62,417 nt of DNA from Ectopseudomonas oleovorans (lineage in GTDB: Bacteria; Pseudomonadota; Gammaproteobacteria; Pseudomonadales; Pseudomonadaceae). The DNA lies in contig NZ_QASO01000125.1 of NCBI RefSeq assembly GCF_003052605.1, forward strand, positions 1 to 62,417. Reading direction: 5' to 3'. Made by a program: the position numbers and the translations under genes. The notes under the pieces are model-generated. The model was not told where the DNA came from and searched no databases. It saw only the letters and a list, made by a program, of their open reading frames with translations. This document shows positions 52,059-61,014 of this stretch, piece by piece (positions within the stretch are counted from its first letter, which is position 1; each line of letters starts with the position of its first letter).

Positions 52059-52239
52059 GTAATGCTGTTCACTTAAGGTTGCACACGTTTGGCTCCCCTC
52101 TCCCATTTATGGGAGAGGGGCTGGGGGAGAGGGCAGAAAACACCGCAAAACTGCCAGTTTCCCCCTCTCCCTAACCCTCTCCCCCGGAGGGGCGAGGGGA
52201 CTGATCGAGCTCGACCGTTTCTTAAGTGAACAGCATTAC
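52059..52239. mobile_element. 181-bp MITE-like element inserted in the surA terminator
   Basis: Perfect 19-bp terminal inverted repeats (gtaatgctgttcacttaag at 52059-52077; cttaagtgaacagcattac at 52221-52239) are flanked by a direct repeat of 11-13 bp, cggccaagtgccg (52047-52059 and 52239-52251), the expected target duplication. The interior is hairpin-rich (43-bp block shared with 37217-37259) and codes for nothing. Removing the element and one repeat restores a textbook terminator, which supports a true insertion. No transposase is nearby. Confidence 0.78.
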
Positions 52240-52312
52240 GGCCAAGTGCCGGGCTTTTTCGTTATTGGCCCGGCAGCGTAAACTGACGCCCCAGCCCGCA
52301 CAGAGAGCGACC

Positions 52313-53308
52313 ATGACTGCGCAGCACTGCTTTGCCCTCACACCTGGCGAGCCCGCCGGTATCGGTCCCGATCTCTGCCTGCTGCTAGCCCGGCAGGCGC
52401 AGCCAGTGCCTCTGGTCGCCATCGCCAGCCGCGAGCTACTGGCAGAACGCGCGAAGCAACTGGGGCTGAATATCGAATTGCTGACCGTCGGCCCGCAGCA
52501 ATGGCCAAACAGCCCCGCAGCGGCTGGCGGCCTCTACGTCTGGGATACGCCCCTGGCGACACCTGCCGTCCCCGGCAAACTGACGCCCGCCAATGCTGCC
52601 TATGTGCTGCAGACCCTCACCCGCGCTGGCCAAGGCTGCCTGGACGGGACATTTGCCGGGATGATCACGGCGCCCGTACACAAGGGCGTGATCAACGAAG
52701 CGGGTATCGCCTTCTCTGGCCACACCGAGTTTCTCGCCGAACTGACCCACACCCAGCAGGTGGTGATGATGCTGGCGACCCATGGTCTACGCGTCGCCCT
52801 GGTCACCACGCACTTGCCGCTTAAGGATGTCGCCGCCGCCATCACCGCCGAGCGCCTGGAACGCGTCACGCGCATCCTCCACGCAGACCTGCAAGGCAAG
52901 TTCGGTATCGCCCAGCCGCGAATCCTGGTCTGCGGTCTCAACCCCCACGCCGGCGAAGGCGGGCATCTGGGCCGTGAGGAAATCGAGATCATCGAACCGA
53001 CGCTGGAGCGTCTGCGCAGCGAAGGCATGAACCTGATCGGCCCGCTGCCGGCCGACACCCTGTTCACCCCCAAGTATCTCGACCATGCCGATGCCGTACT
53101 GGCCATGTACCACGACCAGGGCCTGCCCGTGCTCAAGTTCAAGGGCTTCGGTGCGGCGCTCAATGTCACGCTGGGCCTACCGATCATCCGCACCTCGGTG
53201 GATCATGGTACTGCCCTGGATCTGGCCGGTACCGGCAAGGTGGACATCGGCAGCCTGCAGGTGGCACTGGAAACCGCCTACCAGATGGCCGCCAGCCGCC
53301 AGGAATGA
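52313..53308 (+). CDS. pdxA: 4-hydroxythreonine-4-phosphate dehydrogenase
   Basis: NAD-dependent step of vitamin B6 synthesis. The 331-residue protein has LTPGEPAGIGPDL, the metal-binding histidines in FSGHTEFLAEL, GLNPHAGEGGHLGREE and AMYHDQGLPVLK, and RTSVDHGTALDLAGTG. Start at ATG 52313. The element inserted just upstream lies between surA and this gene and may alter read-through into it. Confidence 0.95.
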   Translation: MTAQHCFALTPGEPAGIGPDLCLLLARQAQPVPLVAIASRELLAERAKQLGLNIELLTVGPQQWPNSPAAAGGLYVWDTPLATPAVPGKLTPANAAYVLQTLTRAGQGCLDGTFAGMITAPVHKGVINEAGIAFSGHTEFLAELTHTQQVVMMLATHGLRVALVTTHLPLKDVAAAITAERLERVTRILHADLQGKFGIAQPRILVCGLNPHAGEGGHLGREEIEIIEPTLERLRSEGMNLIGPLPADTLFTPKYLDHADAVLAMYHDQGLPVLKFKGFGAALNVTLGLPIIRTSVDHGTALDLAGTGKVDIGSLQVALETAYQMAASRQE

Positions 53309-53421
53309 ACCCCTGAGACCGCGGCCCGCGCCCGCGGCGCCATTCGCTGGTAGACTGTGCGACTTTCTTTTTTGCATCCAGCCTCGAGCAACACGACTCG
53401 AGGCGTTGCGCGGAGCCGTAC

Positions 53422-54231
53422 ATGCCCGAATACCAACACCGCGCGCGCAAGCGCTTCGGCCAGAACTTCCTGCATGATGCCGGGGTGATCGACCGTATCC
53501 TGCGCGCCATTCGCGCCAAGGAAGATGAACGCCTGCTGGAGATCGGCCCAGGCCAGGGCGCCATTACCGAGGGTTTGCTCGGCAGCGGCGCACAACTCGA
53601 CGTGATCGAACTCGACCTCGACCTGATCCCCATCCTGCAAAACAAGTTCGGCGACAATCCGCGTTTTCGCCTGAATCAGGGCGACGCACTGAAATTCGAC
53701 TTCGCCCGCCTCGACGCGCCACCACGCAGCCTGCGCGTTGTCGGCAACCTGCCCTACAACATCTCCACGCCGCTGATTTTCCACCTGCTGGACAACGCAC
53801 CGCTGATTCGCGACATGCACTTCATGCTGCAAAAAGAAGTGGTCGAGCGCATGGCCGCCGGCCCGGGCGGCGGCGATTGGGGGCGGCTGTCGATCATGGT
53901 GCAATACCACTGCCGCGTGGAACACCTGTTCAACGTCGGCCCCGGGGCCTTCAACCCACCACCCAAGGTCGACTCGGCCATCGTCCGTCTGGTGCCGCAT
54001 GAAACCCTGCCGCACCCCGCCAAAGACCATCGCCTGCTCGAACGCGTTGTGCGTGAGGCCTTCAACCAGCGCCGCAAGACCCTGCGCAACACGCTCAAGC
54101 AATTGCTGCCCGCCGATGCCATCGAAGCGGCAGGGGTCGATGGCAGCCTGCGCCCCGAACAGCTGGATCTGGCCGCCTTCGTTCGTCTGGCCGACCAGTT
54201 GGCCCTGCAGCCCTCGGTTGCGGCGGACTAA
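53422..54231 (+). CDS. rsmA: 16S rRNA dimethyladenosine transferase
   Basis: Dimethylates two adjacent adenines in helix 45 of 16S rRNA. The 269-residue protein has ARKRFGQNFLHDAGVIDRIL, the SAM motif LEIGPGQGAITE and the catalytic NLPYNIST. It lies in the conserved run surA-pdxA-rsmA-apaG-apaH. Confidence 0.95.
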   Translation: MPEYQHRARKRFGQNFLHDAGVIDRILRAIRAKEDERLLEIGPGQGAITEGLLGSGAQLDVIELDLDLIPILQNKFGDNPRFRLNQGDALKFDFARLDAPPRSLRVVGNLPYNISTPLIFHLLDNAPLIRDMHFMLQKEVVERMAAGPGGGDWGRLSIMVQYHCRVEHLFNVGPGAFNPPPKVDSAIVRLVPHETLPHPAKDHRLLERVVREAFNQRRKTLRNTLKQLLPADAIEAAGVDGSLRPEQLDLAAFVRLADQLALQPSVAAD

Positions 54232-54260
54232 ACTGCATTCACGCTCAACGGATTCATCGC

Positions 54261-54641
54261 ATGTCCGACCCTCGTTATCAGATCGACGTCAGCGTCACCA
54301 CCCGCTACTTGGCCGCGCAGTCGCAGCCGGAGCAGAGCCGCTACGCGTTCTCCTACACCGTGACCATCGTCAATAACGGCGAGCTGCCCGCTCAGCTGTT
54401 GTCGCGCCACTGGATCATCACCGACGGCGACGGCCGCGTGCAGGAAGTGCGCGGCGCCGGCGTGATCGGCCAGCAACCGCATATCGAGCCCGGCGCCAGC
54501 CACACCTACAGCAGCGGAACGGTCATGACCACCCAGGTCGGCACCATGCAGGGCAGCTACCAGATGCTCGCCGAGGACGGCAAACGCTTCGACGCGACTA
54601 TCGCGCCCTTCCGCCTGGCTGTACCGGGAGCCCTTCACTGA
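54261..54641 (+). CDS. apaG: Co2+/Mg2+ efflux-associated protein ApaG
   Basis: The 126-residue beta-sandwich protein begins YQIDVSVTTRYLAAQSQPEQ and contains HWIITDGDGRVQEVRGAGV and GSYQM. The family is named for cobalt resistance, and the molecular activity is unclear. Its stop overlaps the apaH ATG by one base (TGATG). Confidence 0.93.
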   Translation: MSDPRYQIDVSVTTRYLAAQSQPEQSRYAFSYTVTIVNNGELPAQLLSRHWIITDGDGRVQEVRGAGVIGQQPHIEPGASHTYSSGTVMTTQVGTMQGSYQMLAEDGKRFDATIAPFRLAVPGALH

Positions 54642-55459
54642 TGGCGGTGTATGCCGTCGGCGACCTGCAGGGTTGCCTCAAACCGCTCAAGTGCCTGCTC
54701 GAGCAAGTGTCCTTCGATCCCGCGCAAGACCAGCTTTGGCTGGTCGGCGACCTGGTCAATCGCGGCCCGCAGTCGCTGGAGACTCTGCGTTTTCTCTACT
54801 CCATTCGCCACGCCGTGACCTGTGTGCTGGGCAACCATGATCTGCATCTGCTGGCCGTGGCCCACAACATCGAGCGTCTGAAGAAGGGCGATACCCTGCG
54901 CGAGATTCTCGATGCGCCGGACCGCAACGATCTGCTCGATTGGCTGCGCATGCAGAAGCTGGTGCACCACGACGCCGAGCGCAAGGTGACCCTGGTACAT
55001 GCCGGCATCCCGCCGCAATGGACGCTGAGCAAGGCGCTGCGTCGTGCCGCCGAGGTCGAAGAGGCGCTGCGTGACGATGCCCGTCTGCCGCTGTTTCTCG
55101 ATGGCATGTACGGCAACGAACCAGCCAAGTGGCACAAGGACCTGCATGGCGTAACCCGCCTGCGCGTCATCACCAACTATTTCACCCGCATGCGCTTCTG
55201 CAAGGCAGATGGCACGCTGGACCTCAAGAGCAAGGAAGGCGCCGACAACGCGCCGCCCGGCTTCGCCCCCTGGTTCAGCCACCCGCAGCGCAAGATGCGC
55301 GGCGAGAAGATCATCTTCGGCCACTGGGCGGCGCTGGAAGGCAATTGCAGCGAACCAGGCCTCTACGCACTGGACACCGGCTGCGTCTGGGGTGGTGCGA
55401 TGACCCTGCTCGACGTCGACAGCGGAGCACTGCACCGCTGCACCTGTCCCAAGGAATAA
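54641..55459 (+). CDS. apaH: Diadenosine tetraphosphatase (symmetrical)
   Basis: Splits Ap4A into two ADP, lowering the alarmone and affecting Np4-capped RNA. The 272-residue metallophosphatase has VGDLQGCLKPL, WLVGDLVNRGPQSLETLRF, CVLGNHDLHLLAV, VHAGIPPQW and FGHWAALEG, the complete set of metal-binding motifs. Confidence 0.95.
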   Translation: MAVYAVGDLQGCLKPLKCLLEQVSFDPAQDQLWLVGDLVNRGPQSLETLRFLYSIRHAVTCVLGNHDLHLLAVAHNIERLKKGDTLREILDAPDRNDLLDWLRMQKLVHHDAERKVTLVHAGIPPQWTLSKALRRAAEVEEALRDDARLPLFLDGMYGNEPAKWHKDLHGVTRLRVITNYFTRMRFCKADGTLDLKSKEGADNAPPGFAPWFSHPQRKMRGEKIIFGHWAALEGNCSEPGLYALDTGCVWGGAMTLLDVDSGALHRCTCPKE

Positions 55460-55498
55460 GCGCCCAAGGCGCCCCCAAGAATCACGCGAGGCACCAAC

Positions 55499-55828
55499 AT
55501 GAGCGAATTCAAGCGTATCTCCCCGCAACAGGCGCAGGAGCTGCGCGCCCAGGGCGCCGTGGTGGTCGACATCCGCGACCCACACAGCTTTGCCAATGGT
55601 CATATCAGCGGCTCGCGCCACCTGGACAACCACTCACTGCATGACTTCATCAGCCACGCCGACCTCGACGCGCCACTGATCGTCTCCTGCTACCACGGCA
55701 ACTCCAGCCAGGGCGCCGCAGCCTACCTGGTCGCCCAGGGTTTCTCCGAGGTGTACAGCCTCGACGGTGGTTTCGAGTTGTGGCACGCCACTTACCCGAG
55801 CGAAACCGCGCAAAGCAGCGAAGAATAA
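55499..55828 (+). CDS. glpE: Thiosulfate sulfurtransferase GlpE
   Basis: A single-domain rhodanese of 109 residues that transfers sulfane sulfur to cyanide or thioredoxin. Active-site loop SCYHGNSSQGAA with the catalytic cysteine, and the conserved VVDIRDPHSFANGHI. Start at ATG 55499 with GAGG about 9 nt upstream. It ends the apaG-apaH run. Confidence 0.92.
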   Translation: MSEFKRISPQQAQELRAQGAVVVDIRDPHSFANGHISGSRHLDNHSLHDFISHADLDAPLIVSCYHGNSSQGAAAYLVAQGFSEVYSLDGGFELWHATYPSETAQSSEE

Positions 55829-55840
55829 ATTTCTTCAGCC

Positions 55841-55867
55841 GGCAGGCCACGCCCGCTCTGGCCTGCC
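55841..55867 (+). terminator. Possible terminator after glpE
   Basis: An 8-bp stem, ggcaggcc/ggcctgcc, with an 11-nt loop, 13 bp after the glpE stop. It lacks a T-run, so support is limited. Confidence 0.4.
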
Positions 55868-55913
55868 GCCCTTCCCCGACGCACGGTAACATCCCGTTAT
55901 CGCTGTCCCGCCC

Positions 55914-55940
55914 TTGACGCTCTGCAGAACGAACTATTCT
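55914..55940 (+). promoter_or_regulatory. Candidate prkA promoter
   Basis: ttgacg (55914-55919) and ctattct (55934-55940) lie ~170 bp before prkA. The -10 resembles the CTATxCT form favoured by the stationary-phase factor RpoS; the 15-bp spacer is short for the housekeeping factor. In E. coli the homologous yeaGH genes respond to starvation. Confidence 0.3.
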
Positions 55941-56112
55941 GTTAATCAGGCCATCCCACTCAAGGTAGAGCCGGCAAACCGGCATCGGGCCATCGGTAAC
56001 GACTTTTGGGTTTTGGGGGATTCTTCCCGACTTGTATCCGAGCCGGGGTTACCCAGCACCTGCACGCACGACCGATCCTGAGCCAGCTTTCAGCATCGAG
56101 CGAGGTGAAGTC

Positions 56113-58035
56113 ATGAGCATTTTCAGTCACTTCCAACAACGTTTCGAGGCGACCCGCCAGGAGGAGTACTCGCTGCAGGAGTACCTCGAACTGTGCAAGC
56201 AGGACCGCAGCGCCTACGCCACTGCGGCCGAGCGTCTACTGATGGCCATCGGTGAGCCCGAACTGCTGGACACCTCCAGCGATTCACGGCTGTCACGCAT
56301 CTTCTCCAACAAGGTGATCCGCCGCTATCCGGCCTTCGCCGACTTCCACGGCATGGAAGAGTGCATCGACCAGATCGTCTCCTACTTCAGGCATGCCGCG
56401 CAGGGCCTGGAAGAGAAGAAGCAGATTCTCTATCTGCTGGGTCCGGTGGGTGGCGGTAAATCCTCGCTGGCGGAAAAGCTCAAGCAACTGATGGAGAAGG
56501 TGCCCTTCTACGCCATCAAGGGCTCGCCGGTGTTCGAGTCGCCGCTGGGGCTGTTCAACGCCACCGAAGACGGCGCCATTCTCGAAGAGGACTACGGCAT
56601 CCCGCGCCGTTACCTCAGCTCGATCATGTCGCCGTGGGCCACCAAGCGCCTGCAGGAGTTCGGCGGCGACATCAGCCAGTTCCGCGTGGTCAAGCTGTAC
56701 CCCTCAATCCTCAACCAGATCGCCGTGGCCAAGACCGAGCCGGGCGATGAGAACAACCAGGACATCTCCGCCTTGGTCGGCAAGGTGGATATCCGCAAGC
56801 TCGAGGAATACCCGCAGAACGACGCCGACGCTTATAGCTATTCGGGCGCGCTGTGCCGGGCCAACCAGGGCCTGATGGAATTCGTCGAGATGTTCAAGGC
56901 GCCGATCAAGGTACTACACCCGCTGCTGACCGCCACCCAGGAAGGCAACTACAACAGCACCGAAGGCCTCGGCGCGATTCCCTACAGCGGCATCCTGCTG
57001 GCCCACTCCAACGAGTCCGAGTGGCATAGCTTCCGTAACAACAAGAACAACGAGGCCTTCATCGACCGTATCTACATCGTCAAGGTACCGTACTGTCTGC
57101 GCGTGACCGATGAAATCCGCATCTACGACAAGCTGCTGATCAATAGCTCGCTGGCCAAGGCGCATTGCGCGCCAGACACGCTGAAGATGCTCGCGCAGTT
57201 CTCCGTCCTGTCGCGCCTGAAAGAGCCAGACAACTCCAACATCTACTCGAAGATGCGCGTCTACGACGGCGAAAACCTCAAGGACACCGACCCGAAAGCC
57301 AAGTCGATCCAGGAATACCGCGACAGCGCCGGTGTCGATGAGGGCATGAACGGCCTTTCGACCCGCTTCGCCTTCAAGATCCTGTCCAAGGTATTCAACT
57401 TCGACCCGCACGAGATCGCCGCCAACCCGGTGCACCTGCTGTACGTGCTGGAGCAGCAGATCGAGCAGGAGCAATTCCCGGCCGAAGTACGTGAGCGCTA
57501 CCTGCGCTACATCAAGGAATACCTGGCGCCGCGCTATATCGAGTTCATCGGCAAGGAAATCCAGACCGCCTACCTGGAGTCCTACAGCGAATACGGGCAG
57601 AACATCTTCGACCGCTACGTGCTGTACGCCGACTTCTGGATTCAGGATCAGGAATACCGCGACCCGGAGACCGGCGAGATTCTCAACCGCGTGGCGCTCA
57701 ACGAGGAGTTGGAGAAGATCGAGAAGCCGGCCGGCATCAGCAACCCGAAGGATTTCCGCAACGAGATCGTCAACTTCGTGCTGCGCGCCCGCGCCAACAA
57801 CAACGGCAAGAACCCCACCTGGCTCAGCTACGAGAAGCTGCGCGTGGTCATCGAGAAGAAGATGTTCTCCAACACCGAGGATCTGCTCCCGGTCATCAGC
57901 TTCAACGCCAAGGGCAGCAAGGAGGATCAGCAGAAGCACAACGACTTCGTCAAACGCATGGTCGAGCGCGGCTACACCGAGAAGCAGGTACGTCTGCTAT
58001 CGGAGTGGTACCTGCGGGTTCGCAAGTCTCAGTAA
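56113..58035 (+). CDS. prkA: PrkA-family serine protein kinase (YeaG)
   Basis: The 640-residue protein has an AAA-like module with Walker A LLGPVGGGKSSLAEKL near residue 115 and a C-terminal PrkA kinase-like domain. In E. coli YeaG acts in nitrogen-starvation and stationary-phase adaptation; recent work on relatives questions whether PrkA is a kinase or an AAA protease. Start at ATG 56113 with GAGGTGAAG. First gene of a three-gene run with the DUF444 and SpoVR proteins. Confidence 0.93.
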   Translation: MSIFSHFQQRFEATRQEEYSLQEYLELCKQDRSAYATAAERLLMAIGEPELLDTSSDSRLSRIFSNKVIRRYPAFADFHGMEECIDQIVSYFRHAAQGLEEKKQILYLLGPVGGGKSSLAEKLKQLMEKVPFYAIKGSPVFESPLGLFNATEDGAILEEDYGIPRRYLSSIMSPWATKRLQEFGGDISQFRVVKLYPSILNQIAVAKTEPGDENNQDISALVGKVDIRKLEEYPQNDADAYSYSGALCRANQGLMEFVEMFKAPIKVLHPLLTATQEGNYNSTEGLGAIPYSGILLAHSNESEWHSFRNNKNNEAFIDRIYIVKVPYCLRVTDEIRIYDKLLINSSLAKAHCAPDTLKMLAQFSVLSRLKEPDNSNIYSKMRVYDGENLKDTDPKAKSIQEYRDSAGVDEGMNGLSTRFAFKILSKVFNFDPHEIAANPVHLLYVLEQQIEQEQFPAEVRERYLRYIKEYLAPRYIEFIGKEIQTAYLESYSEYGQNIFDRYVLYADFWIQDQEYRDPETGEILNRVALNEELEKIEKPAGISNPKDFRNEIVNFVLRARANNNGKNPTWLSYEKLRVVIEKKMFSNTEDLLPVISFNAKGSKEDQQKHNDFVKRMVERGYTEKQVRLLSEWYLRVRKSQ

Positions 58036-58109
58036 GCCTAATCCGGCGCGCGGCGCGTGCCGGGTCATTCGCTGCCTGCCTGTGGCTATGGGCAGGCTAG
58101 GGAGACGTC

Positions 58110-59381
58110 ATGAGCTACGTGATCGACCGACGCCTCAACGGCAAAAACAAGAGCACGGTTAACCGCCAGCGCTTCCTGCGGCGTTACCGTGAACACATCA
58201 AGAAGGCGGTGGAGGAAGCCGTCAGCCGGCGCTCCATCACCGACATGGAGCACGGCGAGCAAATCAGCATTCCCGGTCGCGATATCGATGAGCCGGTGCT
58301 GCACCATGGCCGTGGCGGCAAGCAGACCATCGTCCATCCCGGCAACAAGGAATTCACCGCAGGCGAGCGCATCCCCAGGCCGCAGGGTGGTGGCGGTGGA
58401 CGCGGCAGTGGCAAGGCGAGCAACTCCGGCGAAGGCATGGACGAGTTCGTCTTCCAGATCACCCAGGAGGAATTCCTCGATTTCATGTTCGAGGACCTGG
58501 AGTTGCCCAATCTGGTCAAGCGCCACCTGACCGGTGCGGAAACCTTCAAGACCGTGCGCGCCGGTATCAGCAACGATGGCAACCCCTCGCGCATCAACAT
58601 CGTGCGCACCCTGCGTTCGGCCCACGCACGGCGCATCGCCCTGTCTGGTTCCAGCCGCGCCAAATTGCGCGATGCCAAGGCCGAACTGGAACGACTACGC
58701 CGGGAAGAGCCGGACAACTTCGGCGATATCCAGGCCATTCAGGAGGAAATCGAACGCCTCAGTGCACGCATCCATCGTGTGCCGTTTCTCGACACCTTCG
58801 ACCTCAAGTACAACCTACTGACCAAGCAGCCCAACCCCAGCTCCAAGGCGGTGATGTTCTGCCTGATGGACGTCTCCGGATCCATGACCCAGGCCACCAA
58901 GGACGTAGCCAAACGCTTCTTCATCCTCCTGTACCTGTTCCTCAAGCGCAATTACGACAAGATCGACGTGGTCTTCATCCGCCACCACACCAGTGCCAAG
59001 GAAGTGGACGAGGAGGAGTTCTTCTATTCCCGGGAAACCGGCGGCACCATCGTTTCCAGCGCCCTGAAGCTGATGCAGGAAGTCATGGCCGAGCGCTACC
59101 CGGTCAACGAGTGGAACATCTATGCCGCCCAAGCGTCGGACGGCGACAACTGGAATGACGATTCACCGGTATGCAGGGATATATTGATCAACCAGATCAT
59201 GCCGTTCGTGCAGTACTTCACCTACGTCGAGATCACCCCACGCGAACACCAGGCGTTGTGGTTCGAGTACGAACAAGTTGCCGAAGCCTTCGCCGAGAGC
59301 TTCGCCCAGCAGCAACTGGTGTCCGCCGCGGACATCTACCCGGTGTTCCGCGAACTGTTCCAGCGTCGTCTGGTGAGTTGA
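58110..59381 (+). CDS. yeaH: DUF444 (YeaH) protein with VWA-like domain
   Basis: The 423-residue protein starts MSYVIDRRLNGKNKSTVNRQ and has a glycine-rich region (RPQGGGGGRGSGKAS). Its C-terminal von Willebrand A-type part has the metal-site motif MFCLMDVSGSMTQATKDVA. It always partners PrkA. Molecular role unknown; a VWA-AAA pairing, as in MoxR/VWA chaperones, is a reasonable model given the AAA fold of PrkA. Confidence 0.92.
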   Translation: MSYVIDRRLNGKNKSTVNRQRFLRRYREHIKKAVEEAVSRRSITDMEHGEQISIPGRDIDEPVLHHGRGGKQTIVHPGNKEFTAGERIPRPQGGGGGRGSGKASNSGEGMDEFVFQITQEEFLDFMFEDLELPNLVKRHLTGAETFKTVRAGISNDGNPSRINIVRTLRSAHARRIALSGSSRAKLRDAKAELERLRREEPDNFGDIQAIQEEIERLSARIHRVPFLDTFDLKYNLLTKQPNPSSKAVMFCLMDVSGSMTQATKDVAKRFFILLYLFLKRNYDKIDVVFIRHHTSAKEVDEEEFFYSRETGGTIVSSALKLMQEVMAERYPVNEWNIYAAQASDGDNWNDDSPVCRDILINQIMPFVQYFTYVEITPREHQALWFEYEQVAEAFAESFAQQQLVSAADIYPVFRELFQRRLVS

Positions 59382-59391
59382 GGGCCAAGCC

Positions 59392-60957
59392 ATGAATGCC
59401 AGCAGCAGAAAGCGCGAGCCGATCTCCACCGGTTCGGAATGGACCTTCGACCTGATCCGCCAGTACGACAAGGAAATCGCCCGCATCGCCGAGCGCTATG
59501 CGCTGGACACCTACCCCAACCAGATCGAGGTGATCACTGCCGAGCAGATGATGGATGCCTACGCCTCGGTGGGCATGCCGCTGGGCTACCACCACTGGTC
59601 GTACGGCAAGCACTTCCTCGCCACCGAAAAAGGCTACAAGCGCGGGCAGATGGGCCTGGCCTACGAGATCGTGATCAACTCCGATCCGTGCATCGCCTAC
59701 CTGATGGAGGAGAACACCATCTGCATGCAGGCGCTGGTGATCGCCCACGCCTGCTACGGCCACAACAGCTTCTTCAAGGGCAACTACCTGTTCCGCACCT
59801 GGACCGACGCCAGCTCGATCATCGACTACCTGGTGTTCGCCAAGCAGTACATCATGCAGTGCGAGGAGCGTTACGGCATCGACGCGGTGGAAGAGCTGCT
59901 CGACTCCTGCCACGCGCTGATGAACTACGGCGTCGACCGCTACAAGCGCCCCTACCCCATCTCCGCCGAGGAAGAGCGGCGCCGGCAGAAGGAGCGCGAA
60001 GAACACCTGCAGAAGCAGATCAACGACCTGTGGCGCACCATTCCCAAAAGTGCGGACAAGGGCGGCGAGAAGGACAGCAAGCGTTTCCCCGCCGAACCAC
60101 AGGAGAACATCCTCTATTTTCTGGAAAAACACGCGCCCCTGCTGGAACCCTGGCAGCGCGAGGTGATTCGCATCGTGCGCAAGATCGCCCAGTACTTCTA
60201 CCCGCAACGCCAGACCCAGGTGATGAACGAAGGCTGGGCCACCTTCTGGCACTACACCCTGATGAACGACCTGTATGACGAAGGCCTGGTTACCGACGGC
60301 TTCATGATGGAGTTCCTGCAGTCGCACACCAGCGTGGTCTACCAGCCACCGTTCGACAGCCCCTACTACAGCGGCATCAATCCCTATGCTCTGGGTTTTG
60401 CCATGTACCGCGACATTCGCCGCATGTGCGAGAACCCCACCGAGGAAGACAAGCGCTGGTTCCCCGACATCGCCGGCAGCGACTGGCTGACCACGCTCAA
60501 GTTCGCCATGACCAGCTTCAAGGACGAGAGCTTCATCCTGCAGTTCCTCTCGCCCAAGGTGATTCGCGACTTCAAACTGTTCAGCATTCTCGACGACGAC
60601 CAGAAGGACGAACTGCTGGTGCCGGCCATCCATGACGAACCCGGCTATCGCACCATCCGCGAATTGCTCGCCGCGCAATACAACCTGGGCAACCGCGAGC
60701 CCAATGTACAGATCTGGAACATCGACCGCCGTGGCGACCGCTCGCTGACCCTGCGCCATCAGCAACACGACCGCAAACCACTGGGCGACTCCACCGGTGA
60801 GGTGCTCAAGCACCTGCACCGGCTGTGGGGCTTCGACATCCATCTGGAGGTGTGCCAGGGCGATCAGTTGATCACCACTCAGCATGTGCCACCGCGCGGC
60901 AGCTCGGAGGGCGAAAGCGACTACCCGAGGCTGGACCTGATCATCCCGCCGATTTGA
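59392..60957 (+). CDS. ycgB: SpoVR family protein (YcgB)
   Basis: The 521-residue protein has the SpoVR signatures GMPLGYHHWSYGKHFL, EENTICMQALVIAHACYGHN and QVMNEGWATFWHYTLM. The clustered His and Glu residues suggest a metal site, but no activity has been shown that I know of. It begins 10 bp after yeaH and completes the conserved trio. Confidence 0.92.
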   Translation: MNASSRKREPISTGSEWTFDLIRQYDKEIARIAERYALDTYPNQIEVITAEQMMDAYASVGMPLGYHHWSYGKHFLATEKGYKRGQMGLAYEIVINSDPCIAYLMEENTICMQALVIAHACYGHNSFFKGNYLFRTWTDASSIIDYLVFAKQYIMQCEERYGIDAVEELLDSCHALMNYGVDRYKRPYPISAEEERRRQKEREEHLQKQINDLWRTIPKSADKGGEKDSKRFPAEPQENILYFLEKHAPLLEPWQREVIRIVRKIAQYFYPQRQTQVMNEGWATFWHYTLMNDLYDEGLVTDGFMMEFLQSHTSVVYQPPFDSPYYSGINPYALGFAMYRDIRRMCENPTEEDKRWFPDIAGSDWLTTLKFAMTSFKDESFILQFLSPKVIRDFKLFSILDDDQKDELLVPAIHDEPGYRTIRELLAAQYNLGNREPNVQIWNIDRRGDRSLTLRHQQHDRKPLGDSTGEVLKHLHRLWGFDIHLEVCQGDQLITTQHVPPRGSSEGESDYPRLDLIIPPI

Positions 60958-61014
60958 GCGCCTGCGCACCCGGCACGTTCTTCGGTATCCTCTGCGCTCA
61001 GTGGAGGAACATAC

